DNA from: Pyrobaculum sp. 3827-6 | Lineage (GTDB): Archaea > Thermoproteota > Thermoprotei > Thermoproteales > Thermoproteaceae | Assembly: GCF_025641885.1 (NCBI RefSeq) | Contig: NZ_JAOTQN010000002.1 | Span: 1-64,000 of the forward strand | DNA length: 64,000 nt | Direction of reading: 5' to 3' | In this document: positions 43,959 through 51,520 of the stretch, piece by piece | How the letters are laid out: each line of letters opens with the position of its first letter | Numbering within the stretch: position 1 is the stretch's first letter | The notes under the pieces: model-generated | Seen by the model: only the letters and a program-made list of their open reading frames with translations | Databases searched by the model: none | What the model was told of the DNA's origin: nothing | Translations under genes and position numbers: made by a program

Positions 43959-46900
43959 GGCGACACCTCAAGCCTCCCGTTTTTGTAATACCACTCAAAG
44001 GCCTTGGCAAGCTCCACGGCCAGCGTCGAGTCGAGGACCAGCGGCGTGTTGGTGTCGGCGGCGGTCCTCCTGATGTGGAAGTCTCTCTGCGGGGTGTCCC
44101 CCGCGGTCATTACGATGTCCACCTCGCGCCACTTCAACATGTCGAGGAGCTTGTCGCCCAGCTGCCCGGGCGTATACACCTCAAGCCGCCCGGAGAGGAG
44201 CTCCGCGGCTTGTTTGATGAGCTCGCCGTGCCGCGGGTCGTAGGTGTACACCAAGGCCCTCCTGGCCGGCACCTTGTTGGGTGTGGCCGAGAGCCAGCTC
44301 TTCAGCAGAGCCTCTTCGTACACAGCTCCGTTCGACGCCACCTCCCCCGTGCTGTACATGACGGGCCCCAGCCTGGGGTACGCGCCTCTGAGCCTAGCCC
44401 AGGAAAACTGGGGAGACTTGACCCACCACTTCGACGGCTTGAGCACCACCCTCTCTTCGTCAACCGCCAGCGCGCCCATGGTCAAGACGTCGGCGACTAG
44501 CGACATGTAGTTAACCCCGGTTGCCTTGCTCACAAACGGCATGGAGCGGCTCACCCGGAGGTTCGCCTCGATGACGTATACGTCGTCTTGGACGAGGAAC
44601 TGTACGTTGAGCGGCCCCTTGACCTCCAGCTCCCTCGCCAACGTGTGGACCACTTCCACCATCTTCCTCACGGCGGCGTCGCTAAGCCTCCTCGGCGGCA
44701 GGACCATCGTAGAGTCGCCGGAGTGCACCCCGGGGGGCTCTATGTGTTCAATCGGCGTCGCCACTAGCCGCACCCCGTCGGAGACGGCGTCCACCTCGGC
44801 CTCCACCCCCCTGGGCATGAACTTGGAGATAACCACTGGGTACTCCCCGCTTACTCTCGCCGCCTTTTCGAGAAAGCCGCGTAGCTCCTCCCCGCTGTGC
44901 GCAACCGCCATGTAGGTCCCCCCGAGGACGTAGCTAGGCCTCACCAACACGGGGTAGCCCAGGTCTTCAGCTAGCTTAAGCGCCTCGTCGATGCTTGAGG
45001 CGTGTACCCACGGCGGCTGTCTAATGCCGAGTCTATCCAACAGCTTAGAGAACTTGCTCCTATCCTCAGCGACGTCAATCGACTTGGAGCGCGTCCCCCC
45101 AATCCTCACCCCGGCCCGCTCAAGCGGGACGTACAGCCTCTGCCCTATCTGGCCGCCTGCGTACAGCACCACCGTGACCCCCCCGCCTTCCTTCTCTACT
45201 ATGTCGAGTATGCGCTCGGCGGAGATCTCGTCGAAGTAGAGCTTATCTACAATATCCCAATCGGTGGACACGGTCTCGGGGTTGTAGTTCAGGATGGCCA
45301 CCCGGTGGCCCCTATTCCTAAGCTCGGTAGCCAGCATTACGGTGGACCAGTCGAACTCGACCGATACGCCTATTCTAAACACGCCGGCGCCCACCACTAG
45401 GTAATCCACCGGCGGCGTCTCGTCGTCGTACTGGCCGCCGTATGTGAGGTATAGGTAGTTGGTGTCCGCTGGCCACTCCCCGGCCAGCGTGTCGATTTTC
45501 TTAACCACAGGCCTCCTCCTAGCCCTCCTCACCTCCTCCACAGACTTCCCCAAAGCCCCGGCGATCTGCTCATCCGAGAAGCCGAGCACTTTGGCCTCCT
45601 CCAAGTCGAGCGCCCCGGCCTCCAGCTGCTTATAGGCATCTACAATCCGCCAAATAGCCCTTAAGAAAAATCTGTCGACTTTGTTTACCCTGTAGATCTC
45701 TTCGATTGAGGCGCCGAGGTACATCGCCTTGGCGGCGCAGATGGGCCAGTACGGCCTGTACTCCTCTATGCACTTCAGCGACTCGCCAAGCGTGAGGTTG
45801 CGGAACATCCTCCCGCCCACCAGCCCGGGCTCCCCGATGTCTATCATCCTCACGGCCTTCTGCCACGCCTCCTCCAGCGTCCTACCCACCCCCATCGCCT
45901 CGCCTATGGACATCATCTCTGGGCCGAGCCCCTCTGTGATGCCGAACCGCTCGGCCTCCCACCTGGGGTGCTTCACCACGATGTAGTCAAGGGACGGCTC
46001 GAAGGACGCGACGGTGCGCCTCGTCACCTGGTTCAACACCTCGTCCAGGCGGTAGCCCAGGGCCAGCTTCGCCGCTATGTAGGCCAGGGGGTATCCAGAG
46101 GCCTTGGAGGCGAGGGCGCTCGAGCGCGACATACGTGGATTCGTCTCAATGGCATACTGCTCAGGCCCCGCGTAGTTCACAGCCACCTGGACATTCCCCT
46201 CCCCCACCAGCTCAATAGCCCTGGCAACCCCTATGGAGATGTTGCGCGCCGTTTGGTACTCCTCGTCCGTGAGGGTTAGACACGGCGCGACCACAATGGA
46301 GTCTCCTGTGTGGATCCCCATGGGGTCGACGTTTTCCATACACACAACCGCCGCCACGTTGTTGTAGGAGTCCCTAACCACCTCGAACTCCACCTCCTTC
46401 CAGCCCTCGAGGTACTTCTCCACAAGGACCTCCCCAATCGCCGACTGCGCAAACGCCTTGTAGATCCTAGCTCTCAACATCTCCTCGCTACGGGCCACGA
46501 AGGCCCCGGCACCGCCCAAGTTGAAGCTGACCCTAACAACCACGGGGTACCCGAGCCTCTTGGCGATCTCAAGCGCCTCCTCCGGCGACTTGGCTGGGCT
46601 ACTTGGAGGCACGGGTATCCCCGCCTCCTTCATGGCCTTCTGAAATAGATCTCTCGACAGGGCCCTCTTTATGCCGCGCACCGGCGTCCCCACCACCCTA
46701 ACCCCGTACTTATCCAGCACCCCGGCCTCCTCCAGCTCGACGCATGCAGACAGCGCGGTCTGCCCCCCGAAGCCGCAGGCGATGGCGTCCGGCCTCTCCT
46801 TTTCTATAACCTCCGTTAGAAGCTGCCTCTGTATGGGGATGAAGTACACCTTGTCGGCGAGGAGTTTAGACGTCTGAATCGTGGCTATGTTGGGGTTCAC

Positions 46901-47029
46901 CAACACGGTCTCTATGCCCTCCTCCCTGAACGCCTTCAGCGCCTGTGAGCCGGAGTAGTCAAACTCCGCCGCCTCGGCGACTTTTATAGCCCCGGACCCT
47001 ATTATTAGGATTTTCCTAACGTCCGGCAT
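43952..47029 (-). CDS. carB: Carbamoyl-phosphate synthase large subunit CarB
   Basis: 1,025 residues carrying both ATP-grasp halves. Half one has RKILIIGSGAIKVAEAAEFDYSG and NPRMSRSSALASKASGYPLA (about 297-316). Half two has YLVVGAGVFRIGVSVEFDWS (about 541-560), VIEANLRVSRSMPFVSKATG and a short C-terminal allosteric-type domain (RRALVYTYDPRHGELI onward). It makes carbamoyl phosphate from bicarbonate, ammonia and two ATP, for arginine and pyrimidines. It overlaps carA by 14 bases and the LysX/ArgX-like gene by seven. Confidence 0.96.
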   Translation of the reverse strand: MPDVRKILIIGSGAIKVAEAAEFDYSGSQALKAFREEGIETVLVNPNIATIQTSKLLADKVYFIPIQRQLLTEVIEKERPDAIACGFGGQTALSACVELEEAGVLDKYGVRVVGTPVRGIKRALSRDLFQKAMKEAGIPVPPSSPAKSPEEALEIAKRLGYPVVVRVSFNLGGAGAFVARSEEMLRARIYKAFAQSAIGEVLVEKYLEGWKEVEFEVVRDSYNNVAAVVCMENVDPMGIHTGDSIVVAPCLTLTDEEYQTARNISIGVARAIELVGEGNVQVAVNYAGPEQYAIETNPRMSRSSALASKASGYPLAYIAAKLALGYRLDEVLNQVTRRTVASFEPSLDYIVVKHPRWEAERFGITEGLGPEMMSIGEAMGVGRTLEEAWQKAVRMIDIGEPGLVGGRMFRNLTLGESLKCIEEYRPYWPICAAKAMYLGASIEEIYRVNKVDRFFLRAIWRIVDAYKQLEAGALDLEEAKVLGFSDEQIAGALGKSVEEVRRARRRPVVKKIDTLAGEWPADTNYLYLTYGGQYDDETPPVDYLVVGAGVFRIGVSVEFDWSTVMLATELRNRGHRVAILNYNPETVSTDWDIVDKLYFDEISAERILDIVEKEGGGVTVVLYAGGQIGQRLYVPLERAGVRIGGTRSKSIDVAEDRSKFSKLLDRLGIRQPPWVHASSIDEALKLAEDLGYPVLVRPSYVLGGTYMAVAHSGEELRGFLEKAARVSGEYPVVISKFMPRGVEAEVDAVSDGVRLVATPIEHIEPPGVHSGDSTMVLPPRRLSDAAVRKMVEVVHTLARELEVKGPLNVQFLVQDDVYVIEANLRVSRSMPFVSKATGVNYMSLVADVLTMGALAVDEERVVLKPSKWWVKSPQFSWARLRGAYPRLGPVMYSTGEVASNGAVYEEALLKSWLSATPNKVPARRALVYTYDPRHGELIKQAAELLSGRLEVYTPGQLGDKLLDMLKWREVDIVMTAGDTPQRDFHIRRTAADTNTPLVLDSTLAVELAKAFEWYYKNGRLEVSPW

Positions 47030-48098
47030 GGCGATGCGCCAGCTTTAGAAACTTGTCGAAGACCCACCTCGTGTCATGAGGCCCCGGCGATGCCTCGGGG
47101 TGCCACTGGGTGGTTAACACCGGGAGGCGCTCGTGGTAGAGGCCCTCCACAGTGCCGTCGTCTGGCTGGACGGCCCACACCCTCAACTCGGTGCCGCTGG
47201 GGTCAACCGCGTAGCCGTGGTTGTGGGTCGTTATGTAGGTCCCGCCGGTGAATAACAAGTCGCGTACAGGCTTGTTGCTGGCTCTGTGGCCTAGCTTCAG
47301 CTTGTATATCCCGGCGCCTAGGGCCATGGCAATCACCTGGTGGCCGAGGCATATGCCCATCAGGGGCTTTCTATACTCTACATACTCCGCAATCTTTGTA
47401 GATAGGAAGTCCAGTAGCTTGGGGTTGCCGGGGCCGTTGCTGACAAACAACGCGTCGCAGTCGAAAGCCGCCTCGGGCCGGCGGCACGGCACAAGCCTCA
47501 CCTTTGCACCCCTCTTCAAAAACTCTCTCACAATAGACCTCTTCACGCCGCAGTCTACAACGCCCACACAGAGCTTCCCGTCCCCCAGCTCCACAGGCTC
47601 TTTAACAGATACCTGGTCTACGTACAGCACCTCGTCGTAGCGGGGCGATCTGCGCAACTTCTCCAACAACACCCCCGGCCCCTCGGGCCCCACCGCCCCC
47701 ATCATCACACCATGCTCTCTAAGAATCTGCACCAGCGCTCTCGTGTCGACCCTAGCCACGCCGGGCACGCCGGAGGCGGCTAGCCACTCGTCAAGCGACA
47801 TCACGGATTTGTAGTGACTCGGCGACGTCGCCTCAAACAGCACAACACCCTCCACCTTCACCCCATCGGACTCCATCTGGTCCTCCGAGACGCCGTAGTT
47901 ACCTATCAAGGGCATTGTAAACGTAAGTATCTGCCCCCTGTAGCTCGGATCGGTCAACGCCTGCGGGTAGCCCACCACCGCGGTTGTGAAGACAACCTCC
48001 CCCACCGCTACCCTCTCCGCCCCAATTGGCCTCCCTACAAAAGTAGTGCCGTCTTCAAGGACGAGGTACGCCCTCCCATTCGCCCCTTTGACATCAAT
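47016..48098 (-). CDS. carA: Carbamoyl-phosphate synthase small subunit CarA, unusual start
   Basis: Glutaminase subunit of CPSase: GEVVFTTAVVGYPQALTDPSYRG and the amidotransferase triad Cys in MGICLGHQVIAMALG and His-Glu in TQWHPEASPGPHDT. The first conventional start codon is GTG at 48005, but that would remove about 30 residues clearly belonging to CarA (RAYLVLEDGTTFVGRP). Upstream to an in-frame TAG at 48114 there is no ATG, GTG or TTG. The TATA on the coding strand (TTATATAG, about 48114-48122) would start the message near an ATT codon at 48098, so a non-canonical AUU start or a sequence change is suspected. Confidence 0.85.
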   Translation of the reverse strand: MDVKGANGRAYLVLEDGTTFVGRPIGAERVAVGEVVFTTAVVGYPQALTDPSYRGQILTFTMPLIGNYGVSEDQMESDGVKVEGVVLFEATSPSHYKSVMSLDEWLAASGVPGVARVDTRALVQILREHGVMMGAVGPEGPGVLLEKLRRSPRYDEVLYVDQVSVKEPVELGDGKLCVGVVDCGVKRSIVREFLKRGAKVRLVPCRRPEAAFDCDALFVSNGPGNPKLLDFLSTKIAEYVEYRKPLMGICLGHQVIAMALGAGIYKLKLGHRASNKPVRDLLFTGGTYITTHNHGYAVDPSGTELRVWAVQPDDGTVEGLYHERLPVLTTQWHPEASPGPHDTRWVFDKFLKLAHRHAGR

Positions 48099-48130
48099 AG
48101 CCTGAACCGTCCACTATATAAACTTTATGC

Positions 48131-48583
48131 TTATCTACACACATCCCCATCTTCCACAAGCCTGTAGATCACGATGCATATGTCTCTACATCTAACCTCA
48201 GCCCCCATCCTCCTAGCTATAGACAGCGCCTTGTAGTTCTCGGGGGAGACGTACGCAACGGCGTATTTAAACCCCATTTCCCTAAGCCTCGGCGCGAAGT
48301 CCACAGCCACGGCCCTCCCCAACCCCCTGCCCTGGTACGCATCCGCTATAACTATCGCAACCTCAGCCCCCTCGCCGCATGGAGTTACGTCTACCACCCC
48401 CACGGCCTTGTTTCTATGATAAACAAGAAAGGTCTTACAGCCCCGGCTCCACAAATACCTGTATATATACACAGGATCTGCAGGGTGTAAAAACCTATAT
48501 ATTACGCTGTCTAGCGAAACCGCGCGGTAAAACTCTTGAATTTTTGAGTACACTCCAGTAATCTCGACATAGTCGATGTCCAT
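48131..48583 (-). CDS. GNAT-family N-acetyltransferase
   Basis: 150 residues. The acetyl-CoA loop is IADAYQGRGLGRAVAVDFA (about 80-98), preceded by VGVVDVTPCGEGAEVAIV, and the C-terminal strand-helix is YVSPENYKALSIARRMGAEV. The substrate is unknown; an archaeal PatA-like or protein acetyltransferase is possible. It precedes carA on the same strand, but carA has its own TATA. Head-to-head with the FBP aldolase/phosphatase gene, sharing one AT block. Confidence 0.85.
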   Translation of the reverse strand: MDIDYVEITGVYSKIQEFYRAVSLDSVIYRFLHPADPVYIYRYLWSRGCKTFLVYHRNKAVGVVDVTPCGEGAEVAIVIADAYQGRGLGRAVAVDFAPRLREMGFKYAVAYVSPENYKALSIARRMGAEVRCRDICIVIYRLVEDGDVCR

Positions 48584-48600
48584 ACGGAGTTTATGGAAAA

Positions 48601-48613
48601 TCTTTTAATATCC
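48601..48613. promoter_or_regulatory. Shared divergent TATA block, GNAT / FBP aldolase-phosphatase
   Basis: TCTTTTAATATCC lies midway between the ATG at 48583 (minus) and the ATG at 48631 (plus), starts 47 bases apart. The only AT-rich box in the gap. Confidence 0.65.
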
Positions 48614-48630
48614 GACTCAAGCCAGTTGCT

Positions 48631-49830
48631 ATGAAGGTAACGGTTTCCATAATTAAAGCCGACGTAGGCGGCTTCCCAGGTCACGCCCATGTCCACCCAA
48701 AAATGCTTGAGTACGCCGCGGCGAAGATGAGAGAGGCCCAGAAGAGGGGTCTCATCATCGACTACTTCGTCTACAACGTGGGGGACGACATATCTCTACT
48801 AATGACCCACACAAAAGGCGAAGACAACCCGGAAATCCACGGCCTCGCCTGGGAGACCTTCAAGGAGGTCACCGAGCAGATAGCCAAGAGGTACAAGCTG
48901 TACGGGGCGGGTCAAGACCTTTTGAAAGACGCCTTCTCCGGCAACGTAAGGGGCATGGGACCCCAGGTAGCTGAGATGGAGTTCGAGGAGAGGCCCAGCG
49001 AGCCGTTAATAGTATTCGCCGCCGACAAGACCGAGCCAGGCGCCTTCAACCTCCCCCTATACAAAATGTTCGCAGACCCCTTCAACACAGCCGGCCTTGT
49101 CATAGACCCCTCAATGCACGAAGGCTTCATATTCGAGGTGCTGGACGTAGTTGAGCACAAGGTATATCTGCTCAAGACGCCGGAGGAGGCCTACTCCCTC
49201 CTCGGCCTTATAGGAACCACCGGGAGATATATAATTAGGAAAGTCTTTAGAAAAGCCGACGGCGCCCCCGCCGCCGCCAACAGCGTCGAGAGGCTCTCCC
49301 TCATAGCCGGCCGCTACGTCGGTAAAGACGACCCAGTGATGATGGTTAGGGCGCAGTCGGGTCTGCCCGCCGTGGGGGAGGTGCTCGAGGCGTTTGCCCA
49401 TCCACACCTCGTGCACGGCTGGATGCGCGGCAGCCACGCCGGGCCGTTGATGCCGGCGCGCTTCATCACGGTAGACCCCGAGCGGAGGATCGCCATCGGG
49501 GCCAAGATGACGCGGTTTGACGGGCCGCCGAAGGTAGGCGCCCTCGGGTTCCAGCTCCACGAGGGGTATCTGGAAGGGGGTGTGGACCTCTTTGACGACC
49601 CAGCCTTCGACTACGTGAGGCAGGTCGCGGCGCAGGTGGCCGACTACATTAGGAGGATGGGGCCCTTCCAGCCCCACAGACTGCCGCCAGAGGAGATGGA
49701 GTACACAGCGTTGCCGAAGATACTATCTAAGATTAAGGCGTACCCCGCCGATCAGTATGAGAAAAACAGGAGGAGGTACGTGGAGGCCGTGGTAAAGGGG
49801 GTGAAGGTAGAGGAGTCGCAACACGACTAG
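48631..49830 (+). CDS. fbp: Bifunctional fructose-1,6-bisphosphate aldolase/phosphatase
   Basis: Archaeal gluconeogenic enzyme that condenses triose phosphates and then dephosphorylates FBP in the same active site. 399 residues. Signature regions: TVSIIKADVGGFPGHAHVHP (about 3-22, metal ligands), YNVGDDISLLMTHTKGED (about 48-65), AADKTEPGAFNLPLYKMFADPFNTAGL (about 131-157) and HGWMRGSHAGPLMPA. It explains hexose synthesis in an organism with a modified Embden-Meyerhof route. Leaderless from the shared block. Confidence 0.95.
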   Translation: MKVTVSIIKADVGGFPGHAHVHPKMLEYAAAKMREAQKRGLIIDYFVYNVGDDISLLMTHTKGEDNPEIHGLAWETFKEVTEQIAKRYKLYGAGQDLLKDAFSGNVRGMGPQVAEMEFEERPSEPLIVFAADKTEPGAFNLPLYKMFADPFNTAGLVIDPSMHEGFIFEVLDVVEHKVYLLKTPEEAYSLLGLIGTTGRYIIRKVFRKADGAPAAANSVERLSLIAGRYVGKDDPVMMVRAQSGLPAVGEVLEAFAHPHLVHGWMRGSHAGPLMPARFITVDPERRIAIGAKMTRFDGPPKVGALGFQLHEGYLEGGVDLFDDPAFDYVRQVAAQVADYIRRMGPFQPHRLPPEEMEYTALPKILSKIKAYPADQYEKNRRRYVEAVVKGVKVEESQHD

Positions 49831-49901
49831 ATTTCAACTATCGTCATTAGCAAACCGGCGGCTTTTTAATAAAGTTACTTGCCGGGCGGCTACCTCGATC
49901 C
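49831..49901. promoter_or_regulatory. AT-rich promoter region before a small ORF
   Basis: TTTTTAATAAAG at about 49863-49874 is the strongest AT box in the gap after fbp. It lies about 30 bases before GTG 49902. Confidence 0.4.
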
Positions 49902-50081
49902 GTGCCGTGGCTCCTTTTACGCCTGCGCAACGTGTCCACAGATCTCAGGGCTCTTGAGGATGCTACTGAGAGAGCCGTGAGAAAGGCGCAGGTAGAGGCT
50001 AGAGGCGGTGAGGTGAGGACCGTGGCTGAGGCTTCGAAGGAATCATCACAGCGCCTAGACAGGTTTTACACAGCTGAGTAG
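49902..50081 (+). CDS. Small charged helical ORF, 59 residues
   Basis: GTG 49902 to TAG 50079-50081. The product is strongly helical and charged, with a central segment reading LEDATERAVRKAQVEARGG and ending DRFYTAE. The AT box TTTTTAATAAAG lies upstream. Third-position GC bias resembles neighbouring genes. No family recognised; it may be an intact small gene or the tail of a decayed one. Confidence 0.4.
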   Translation: MPWLLLRLRNVSTDLRALEDATERAVRKAQVEARGGEVRTVAEASKESSQRLDRFYTAE

Positions 50082-50495
50082 GCGCGTGGATCGAGGGGGG
50101 CTTGGGTTTTTCTCACAGAGGCGGCGCCGTCACTTGTGAGAGGGCCTTAGTGAGGAGGTTGATGCGGGAGAGTTGTGTCAGCGTGGCGCCGCATATCCGC
50201 GTGGATAATCTCGTGTTGGTTTGCTCGTGGAGTGCGTGGCGACGTGGTTGAGGTGGCGGGGAGGGGGTTCAGCGGCCGTGGTCCACTGGTAGTGCGACAC
50301 GCCCGTGGTGGCTGTGTTAGCCGGCGTGAGAATAGGAAGCGACGTGGAGAAATGCGCAAAGGGCGGGGGGATGTTGGTGCTAGAGTTCTGCTGGGGTTTT
50401 GGGTGAATTGTTTTTATGTGGGGGCTGTGGCTGTATTTTGGTGACGAGGCGCGTGAGGTCGGATTGGTGAAGAGTGTTGTTGGCTGAGTGGGTAA
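50082..50495. other. Intergenic stretch without a convincing gene
   Basis: About 410 bases. An 89-codon frame at 50175-50444 encodes an Arg/Gly-rich sequence with no promoter or family signature and is probably spurious. The region is G-rich on the plus strand. The marC promoter (CTTTAAATCC, 50498-50506) follows. Confidence 0.35.
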
Positions 50496-50524
50496 AGTCT
50501 TTAAATCCTCTGTGTGGGTGTGCC

Positions 50525-51118
50525 GTGAGCCCCGTGGAGTTCTTGGGTTTGGTAGGTCAGCTTTACGCTATTATGAATCCCATAGGGAAGCTTGCCATTG
50601 TAGGCCCTCTCGCTGTTGAGAAGCCGGAGTACGTCCGGAAGATAACCATAGTTGTAGTTATCACGGTGTACATCCTATCGTCAATCTTCGCCTTAAGCGG
50701 AGGGATCATCCTGGCCGTGTTTGGAGTCAGTATTGATAGCTTTAGGATTGCCGGTGGCGTTGTGTTGATGGCTATTTCCATAATGACTTTGGTATCTGGC
50801 TCCTACGTGGGCCGTCTAGAGGTTACTGAGGAACAGGCGGTTGTCCCGCTGGCGACGCCTCTAATAGTGGGCCCGGGCACTATCACTGCTCTAATCATAA
50901 TGTCGTCTATATACGGCCCGGCAACTGCGCTGGCGGTTTCCGTGGCCGCGTCGACGGCGGTTGCGGCGACGTTGCTACTAGGCATCAGAGTTGTTAGGTA
51001 CGTGGGGGCCACGCCCATGAGGCTCCTCGGCAGATTTATGTCTCTTATCATAGCCTCGGTGGCAACGGAAATGATTCTAACAGGTGTTAAAAACCACGTA
51101 GCGAGATGGATGTCGTAG
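50525..51118 (+). CDS. MarC-family integral membrane protein
   Basis: About 197 residues with six predicted membrane helices: AIMNPIGKLAIVGPL (typical MarC helix 1 motif), ITVYILSSIFALSGGIILAVFG and the repeat-like TPLIVGPGTITALIIMSS, with the Pro-Gly-Thr motif. MarC proteins are of unknown transport function. GTG 50525 (Ser-Pro-Val-Glu-Phe) follows TTTAAATC by about 20-26 bases; an upstream TTG at 50474 would add an atypical N-terminus. Confidence 0.87.
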   Translation: MSPVEFLGLVGQLYAIMNPIGKLAIVGPLAVEKPEYVRKITIVVVITVYILSSIFALSGGIILAVFGVSIDSFRIAGGVVLMAISIMTLVSGSYVGRLEVTEEQAVVPLATPLIVGPGTITALIIMSSIYGPATALAVSVAASTAVAATLLLGIRVVRYVGATPMRLLGRFMSLIIASVATEMILTGVKNHVARWMS

Positions 51119-51223
51119 ATGTAAATAGGGCACGTGGAGTCCTACCCCCGGCTCAGCGGGGCGGTGCTCTACATCTACGGGCCATGTGCACTATATAAAC
51201 TCCTAAACACATATTTCGTAGCA

Positions 51224-51421
51224 GTGAGGCAGCTGTCCCCCGACCTATCCGATTTTGTGGAGGCGGTTAAGTACGGCCTCTCACACGCCCCGGAGCTCCT
51301 TGGCTTTAGCTACACGGTGGTTGAGGGGGATTCGGACGACGAGGTGGAGTTCTTGAGAGGGTTAGAAATGAGCCAATTAGGAAAGATTATTTACGTTAAA
51401 TGTTGGAAAACATATATATAA
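51224..51421 (+). CDS. Small hypothetical protein, 65 residues
   Basis: The frame is open from GTG 51134, but a strong TATA (CTATATAAAC, 51191-51200) sits inside that frame about 26 bases before the in-frame GTG 51224, so the shorter form is more likely. The product is acidic: VRQLSPDLSDFVEAVKYGL, FSYTVVEGDSDDEVEFLRG, then a hydrophobic/basic end. No family recognised. It follows marC on the same strand. Confidence 0.5.
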   Translation: MRQLSPDLSDFVEAVKYGLSHAPELLGFSYTVVEGDSDDEVEFLRGLEMSQLGKIIYVKCWKTYI

Positions 51422-51520
51422 ATACATTTTCTGTATAATTTAGGCTCTTTGGGACAAGTTAAAAAATTTTGAATATAGACAATACAAAAAATATAAATAT
51501 GCACAATATTTTTAGAATTA
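51422..51520 (+). promoter_or_regulatory. AT-rich promoter region of korAB
   Basis: About 100 bases of strongly AT-rich DNA with T runs (possible terminator of the preceding small gene) and TATA candidates AAAATATAAATATG (51488-51501). They lie 20-33 bases before the korA ATG at 51521. Confidence 0.55.
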
